Shown: piece by piece, positions 58,980-64,000 of the stretch | Position numbering within the stretch: the stretch's first letter is position 1 | Layout of the letters: every line of letters starts with the position of its first letter | Source: Ornithodoros turicata | Taxonomy: Eukaryota > Arthropoda > Arachnida > Ixodida > Argasidae | Assembly: GCF_037126465.1 (NCBI RefSeq) | Contig: NC_088210.1 | Coordinates: 21,539,511 to 21,603,510, forward strand | Reading direction: 5' to 3' | DNA: 64,000 bases | Notes under the pieces: generated by a model | Told to the model about the DNA's origin: nothing | Databases searched by the model: none | Seen by the model: the letters and a program-made list of their open reading frames with translations, nothing else | Program-made: the position numbers and the translations under genes

Positions 58980-61968
58980 CATGCTTTTAACAAGATTGTG
59001 TGCAATAACACAAAATTTTAGGGGGTATCCTTCAGATTTTGGGGGAGGGGGGGGTTTGATTAAATCACTGCTGTGTGCATTCATGTGCTCTGGGGGATGC
59101 ATCTGCGCAAAAAGGAGGAGGCTGTTCCCTTTTCGGGTCGTGTCTCTCCTCCTTATCATCTTAAATATTTTGAGCACAGGCAACATAGGTTTCCGATGAA
59201 GTCGAAGTTCATGGTGAACGATAAGACAGATTATAGATTCGGGGAGGAAAAAAAAATGTGTTTTTAGTTTGTCTTCGAAAATATGAAATGCACAAAAAAA
59301 AGAGGAAAGAAAGAAAGAAACACCAATGACCAATCATCGCGAAATCCTAGATCTAGAAAACCGAACTAACAAATGAAGGAGTGAAGGCCTCTTACAAGGG
59401 AGTGAGGAAGGTATGTATTGAGAGCAGACCGAGTAAATCTCACGCGACATGATCGAAGGAGTAGAGGGGACAAATACTGTAACAATAAGAATGAAGATAA
59501 GATTACAGGGTATCAATGAGATTAGGTTACTCTAAAGACTACATGAATACGTATACATGCATTGCAGACACTTGGTAGACCATTTTTTTGCGTAGATCAT
59601 ACTCCCGCCGCGACAACTTCCAGTCACTCGTAACAAAAGTGCGAGGCAAATCTCCGTTTCAATACGTTACAGATTATAGAACACATTTTAATACGTAACT
59701 AGTTTTCAGCTGGGGCTAATTTGACCGGACCAGCGATACTGTGGCTTAAAATACCACGTGACCTCGCTTTCGGGCACGTTTCCTCGAAAAATCTTTGTGA
59801 TTCGCGAACGTTGCTTGAACCAAGGTCCTTCAGTGTTGAAATAAGATACAGTAACCCAACACACGGAGCTATGAATGAGTAACGATCAAAGTCAAACTCA
59901 AAGCCCTCCCCCTTTTTTTTTTTTTTCGTCGCGTCATTTTCTTGCGTTACTTATGGTGCTGCGTACAAGAGTATGAGGTGACGATAAATTATTTACGTTG
60001 TACATTTAGCGAAGTGCGCGAACCATGTACATGTAAAAAAGAAATTCGAGCTTTCACATTAACAACGTCGTCTGCTGCACTAAATTTGCACTAATATTAG
60101 AGAGGTGCGCTTGCAGCGCTGCTATGGCCGATAAAAAAAATTACTTACAAAAGAAATCAACACGTACAAAAATCGCAGTTTGTAAACTTAACTGTGTCGT
60201 TAGCGGTAAGAATGACGAATATATGTTAGAATAATATTAGAAACAACTTCCCCCCCGCCTCCCCTTCATCATATCCGATGAAGAAGAAAGGTTATCTCAT
60301 AATTATTTCGCCTTCATTTTTCATTTTTCTTTCAGTGTTTTTTATCCTTGTGCAGACGACACCCTCAGCATATTCTCGCCGGCTGCGAGCGCAATGCATG
60401 CAGCTAGCAAGCTTTGCGGTTTCTGCGTTGTTTTCGAAACATGCGTGCGCAGCGGCCACGACGATATTAGGGAGTCTTAGCACATCGGGAGGTGTTCGCG
60501 AAAAAGGTTCCGAAAAGATGATAAGTCAAGTCGCCCTGTTTCTTTGAAGCGGGTGACATCACATTGCTATGAGCTTGTATTTGATAACTTCCCTCATCCG
60601 GTATCGTTTCGAGTTCTTCCCATGTACTAAAACTCGCTATTTGACGGCCCCAAAGCGCTTGGGTCCCCTATTCGGAAACTCTTCGTTATACGCAGATACA
60701 CAAATTGAACTACCAAAGAAAACGATAAGAACAGCGGTGCCCTTCACCATGAGCTCATACCAGCTTGTCCGCACCATCTCACTTTTGTCTTTAGCGTTAG
60801 TTGTTCGTTGGGGTCTGCCCAACGTCAGTGACGCGAAAATCTAGGCCGCGCGTTAGGGAAACCTAAAGCCCCTAAAGTCCTAAATTATAGGGGCTTTAGG
60901 GAAAACACTATACAGCTGACCGTGCCCACGAGGTCCATGGGTGACTCGTTTTGCGTACATATCTCGTGCGTCACACAATGGATATGATTTCAATCGGAGC
61001 AGAATAACCAGAGGGTCGTACGTATCACCCGGCATTGATGGGAAACGAAGCAAAAAAAAAAAAAAAAAAAGATAAAAAAAGATGATTTACCAATGACTGC
61101 TTTATCCTATACGTACGTATACAAACGAACGTGGGTCGATCACCCTTCCTTCACAACAGCGCTCTTTTTGAACGATATCGCACTCTATAGGTATGTCGGA
61201 GGAAAGCTCTCTTCAAAAACGCATTGAAGTGTCGCGAACTTCGCGATCATGATCTTTCTACCAAACGACGTGCTGGCGAAACAAAAATAGCAAAACGTCG
61301 TAGGAAAGTAATCTACTGAACCACACCCGAGCTACTTTCCACCGAAAAAAGAAAAAGAAAAAAAAAGTGGGTATCGCGAACGACAAGTCAACATCAAGGC
61401 TACTTTCTCGCCTCGCACCACTGAAAGGAAATAAAAACTTGCATTTCACCCATGGTGCCCCCGTTATTTAGGCACTATAAATCAGGCAACTTTTGCCCGC
61501 TATCTTGGCCGTGTGCCTCAGAAGGGATATAAGCTGGAGGGCTTGTGTATTTTCAGGGAAAATGACACGAACCTAGGTGTCTCCTCCAGTGATCAATCTT
61601 CACTATATAAGCCACCGATCTCCTCCTCTCTCTCGTTCTCTTTCCTCCGATGTACTTGGGGGGGGCTAGAATATATGGGAACGCTTTTGTGAAGCGCGAC
61701 TTCTCTGTATAGGTACACGAATATACTCTCGAAAGGAAACGTTACACGGAACACGGGTGGCGAATGTTTCTTCCAGCGAGGAATGATGACTCCTGAATGT
61801 GTTCTGGAAGAACTGGGAACGAGGTGTATTCGACGCCGCGTATACCCTTAAGCGGAGACATAACGACATCGGAAAGGATTTCGTTTTGTTCAATATATGA
61901 CGGTCGTCGTCGAGCCTCGGAGTCGTTGATGGCCCGCTTACGCAAAACCGACGTGGCGTAACAATAGA
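58980..61968. other. Intergenic stretch, no supported gene
   Basis: Only homopolymer and simple-sequence tracts (poly-G near 59040, poly-T near 59915, poly-A near 61053) and short overlapping open frames without domain similarity were seen. Confidence 0.4.
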
Positions 61969-62261
61969 CCTCTACTAGAGAAACGTCATCATGACGCTGG
62001 TAGACAGACTCAAACAGAAACAAATCCGAAGGGGAGGGCTGGGTTCCACGAATGGGCACTTGTTCGCTGCCTCCTATTGAAAAAAAAAAAGAGTAGGGCC
62101 GACTGTTGTGTCCCTTTCAGGGACCTTCGTAATCCCCTCAAGACCGTGACTTTCGGGCGCGACCTTGTTCGCCTCTAGCTTCGAGCGTAGTTCAACTCTA
62201 CCAAATTGGTGGCGCTGTCGAACGCTAGACGTCATTTGATTACAAACAGGGAGAGGTCAAT
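61969..62261 (+). mobile_element. About 290-bp element related to the 49.5-50.2 kb inverted repeat
   Basis: Starts ACCTCTACTAGAGAAACGTC and ends ACAAACAGGGAGAGGTCAAT, giving a short inverted AGACCTCT / AGAGGTCA. The interior (TCCGAAGGGGAGGGCTGGGT, TTCGTAATCCCCTCAAGACC, GGCGCTGTCGAACG) matches the units at 49555-50215. Confidence 0.6.
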
Positions 62262-62629
62262 TAAGGGACCGCTAATCACGTGTGAACACACGGTTATTGA
62301 CTTGCTGCACTTATTTCACATTCTCCTCAGTGCAATTGGTGCTTCCGAGATCGAACGGTGTCGGCTCGCTGCGGACAAACGACGAACTACCGTAGTGTGG
62401 ATAGCTTCCTCGCGTCGTCTACTTTGACACGTTTATTCCGCGTTCCGTCCAGTAGGTGGAGCATTGGGGAACCGAACAGTATCGTACCATCGCAGCGCAA
62501 GTAATCTTCCGGTCGGTGAATACACACAAGAATTACGGAAAGAACCATTAACTCAGAACATCGGCCGGCGTATTATCCACACTAGAAAGGTGATGGTGTC
62601 GCCCCCTATAGGTCGATCTCGCAGCGAAT

Positions 62630-62911
62630 ACACTCTTAAAAATGATTATGGTGGTGGTGGTGGTGAAAAATGAACTGCACCACATAGCACGCTCGTAGCA
62701 AACCACTATACCGAATGATAACGTTTTCTCCCTATTGATTTGATGAAAACTGGGGCGTACGCCATTTTTGCGGCATTATGCAGTTCATAATTTCCTTAAA
62801 AATGGCGTACACCCTCCGTTTTCATCGAATCAATAGGGAGAAGACGTTGTCATTCGGTATAATGGTTTGCTTCGAGTGTGCTACGCGATGAAGTTCTGCT
62901 TTTAGAGTGTA
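62630..62911. mobile_element. Palindromic foldback MITE, divergent copy 4
   Basis: CACTCTTAAAAATGATTATG at the left and CTGCTTTTAGAGTGT at the right; a (GTG)n expansion at 62648-62664 disrupts the left arm. Shares CATAGCACGCTCGTAGC and the AATGGCGTACRCC pairing with the other copies. Confidence 0.7.
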
Positions 62912-63504
62912 CGTATCCTTCGTCTTTTCGTCTCTTTCTGAAACACCCAGTCGTTCCATGTGTTCGTCGCTTCCCTATACTCTCTTTGCTTGCAGTCTTC
63001 GAAGTAGTCTCTTAGTGGACGTATGGACAGGAGAACAACCGTTCGACACGACGTTTACAAGCAGTACCGTGCAGACCTTATTACGTTTCGAAAGCTGCGG
63101 AACAAGTAGATGCCCTCCTTCGGTATTGGAATCCTCAGGACTCGATCGAAATGTGGCTCCCGGGGGACGACAGCGAAAACGGAACAAACAAAAGTTTTCT
63201 CCCATTCTTGCGTTCACTTTCTTTCTTGCTTTTGTAGAGTTACCCGAAACGTGATTGGGTAGAATAAGTGGACGGTTGGCAGGGCAAAAACAAAGGAGAA
63301 AAGTGTTACGGGGGGTGGGGGGAGAGAGAAAATAAAGCACACACGGCAAGGAGACGCAATATGTGAGCGTTTTGTGCAGGTTCGAGATTTTACGAGCTGT
63401 GTTCTAGATAGATATCGACAGCGTTGCGCCATTGTCAGTGGCTCCCGTTGTCTTCGTAATAGTACGTTCGTTCTGACATTCTCAATTTTGTATTTAAAAA
63501 AAAA

Positions 63505-63645
63505 TCCGTGCTAGCGCCGCGAAGCAACTGTGGCTATGAGCGGCGTACAGGCGTGGACAGATGGAGAGACGACAGTAGGAGGGAGTGGGGAAACGGGGGT
63601 GTAGCATGCGTGCTAGGCCGACTTCAGGGGGAACTATATGCCAAC
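63505..63645 (-). mobile_element. Truncated copy of the second SINE type
   Basis: On the plus strand it reads CCGTGCTAGCGCCGCGAAGC and GGCGTGGACAGATGGAGAGA, as in the 3' body of the SINE at 44082-44284. The tRNA-like head is replaced by unrelated sequence after about 63640. Confidence 0.6.
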
Positions 63646-64000
63646 ATCCGCCTCGGAAATCTGCCGGGAAACCCAGGCAAAAACCTCAAGTAGCCAAGAT
63701 CCTCACGTTCTCAAAAGGCAAGAGAACTTAGATGCGCGGATGAAAAGAGTTGATAACGCATCCTTCAGCCAAACCCTACGGAAGAGCTTACATAGGTGAG
63801 ACGGGCAGTTGTATAAATGAACGTCTCGGGGAGCGTAAGAATAAAGTAGCGAGCCTCGCGCAGGGATTCGCAGCTGGCTGTGCATATCGGGGATTGTGGG
63901 TGTTCGCCTTTGTTTGGTTCCACAAAGATTTTGTGCAACTCAGCAGTCACTCAGTCACAGGCAGGTGGTGGAGTCTTATCGGACAGATAAGTTATAGGTG

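Overview
The window is animal nuclear DNA, most likely from an ixodid tick. Three multi-exon genes with GT-AG introns of about 0.1 to 3 kb are embedded in very repeat-rich sequence. The tick assignment is an inference. It rests on a neprilysin-like M13 protein gene (a family known to be expanded in ticks), on tRNA-derived SINEs resembling the tick 'Ruka' type as I remember it, and on many short terminal-inverted-repeat elements. There are no operons, bacterial promoters or CRISPR arrays.

Layout. (1) 45-513, plus strand: the last two exons of an unrecognised acidic/basic, probably nuclear, protein. A lone kelch-like exon follows at 1615-1831. (2) 3796-12504, minus strand: a nearly complete RAD54B-type SNF2 recombination-repair translocase in about 21 exons. 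(3) 12864-23430, plus strand: a complete Neuralized-type E3 ubiquitin ligase (two NHR domains plus a C-terminal RING). Its start codon lies 359 bp from that of RAD54B in divergent orientation, so the two genes probably share a promoter. (4) About 24207-39380, minus strand: an M13 (neprilysin/ECE-like) type II membrane protein whose zinc motif is degenerate (YRIMH in place of HExxH). It lies tail-to-tail with neuralized. (5) About 39.4-64 kb: no convincing gene. This part holds a 1.2-kb minisatellite, SINEs, palindromic MITEs, a pogo-like element pair and several inverted repeats.

The three genes do not form a pathway: RAD54B acts in nuclear DNA repair, Neuralized in endocytic Notch-ligand ubiquitination, and the M13 protein at the cell surface.

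One cross-cutting observation affects how all the models should be read. Wherever the conserved reading frame fails, in all three genes, the window carries exactly one base too many, usually in a homopolymer or at a splice boundary. A run of same-sign errors in unrelated conserved genes looks like residual long-read insertion error rather than pseudogenisation. Exon boundaries below were derived by hand from splice sites, codon phase and family similarity, not by alignment software.
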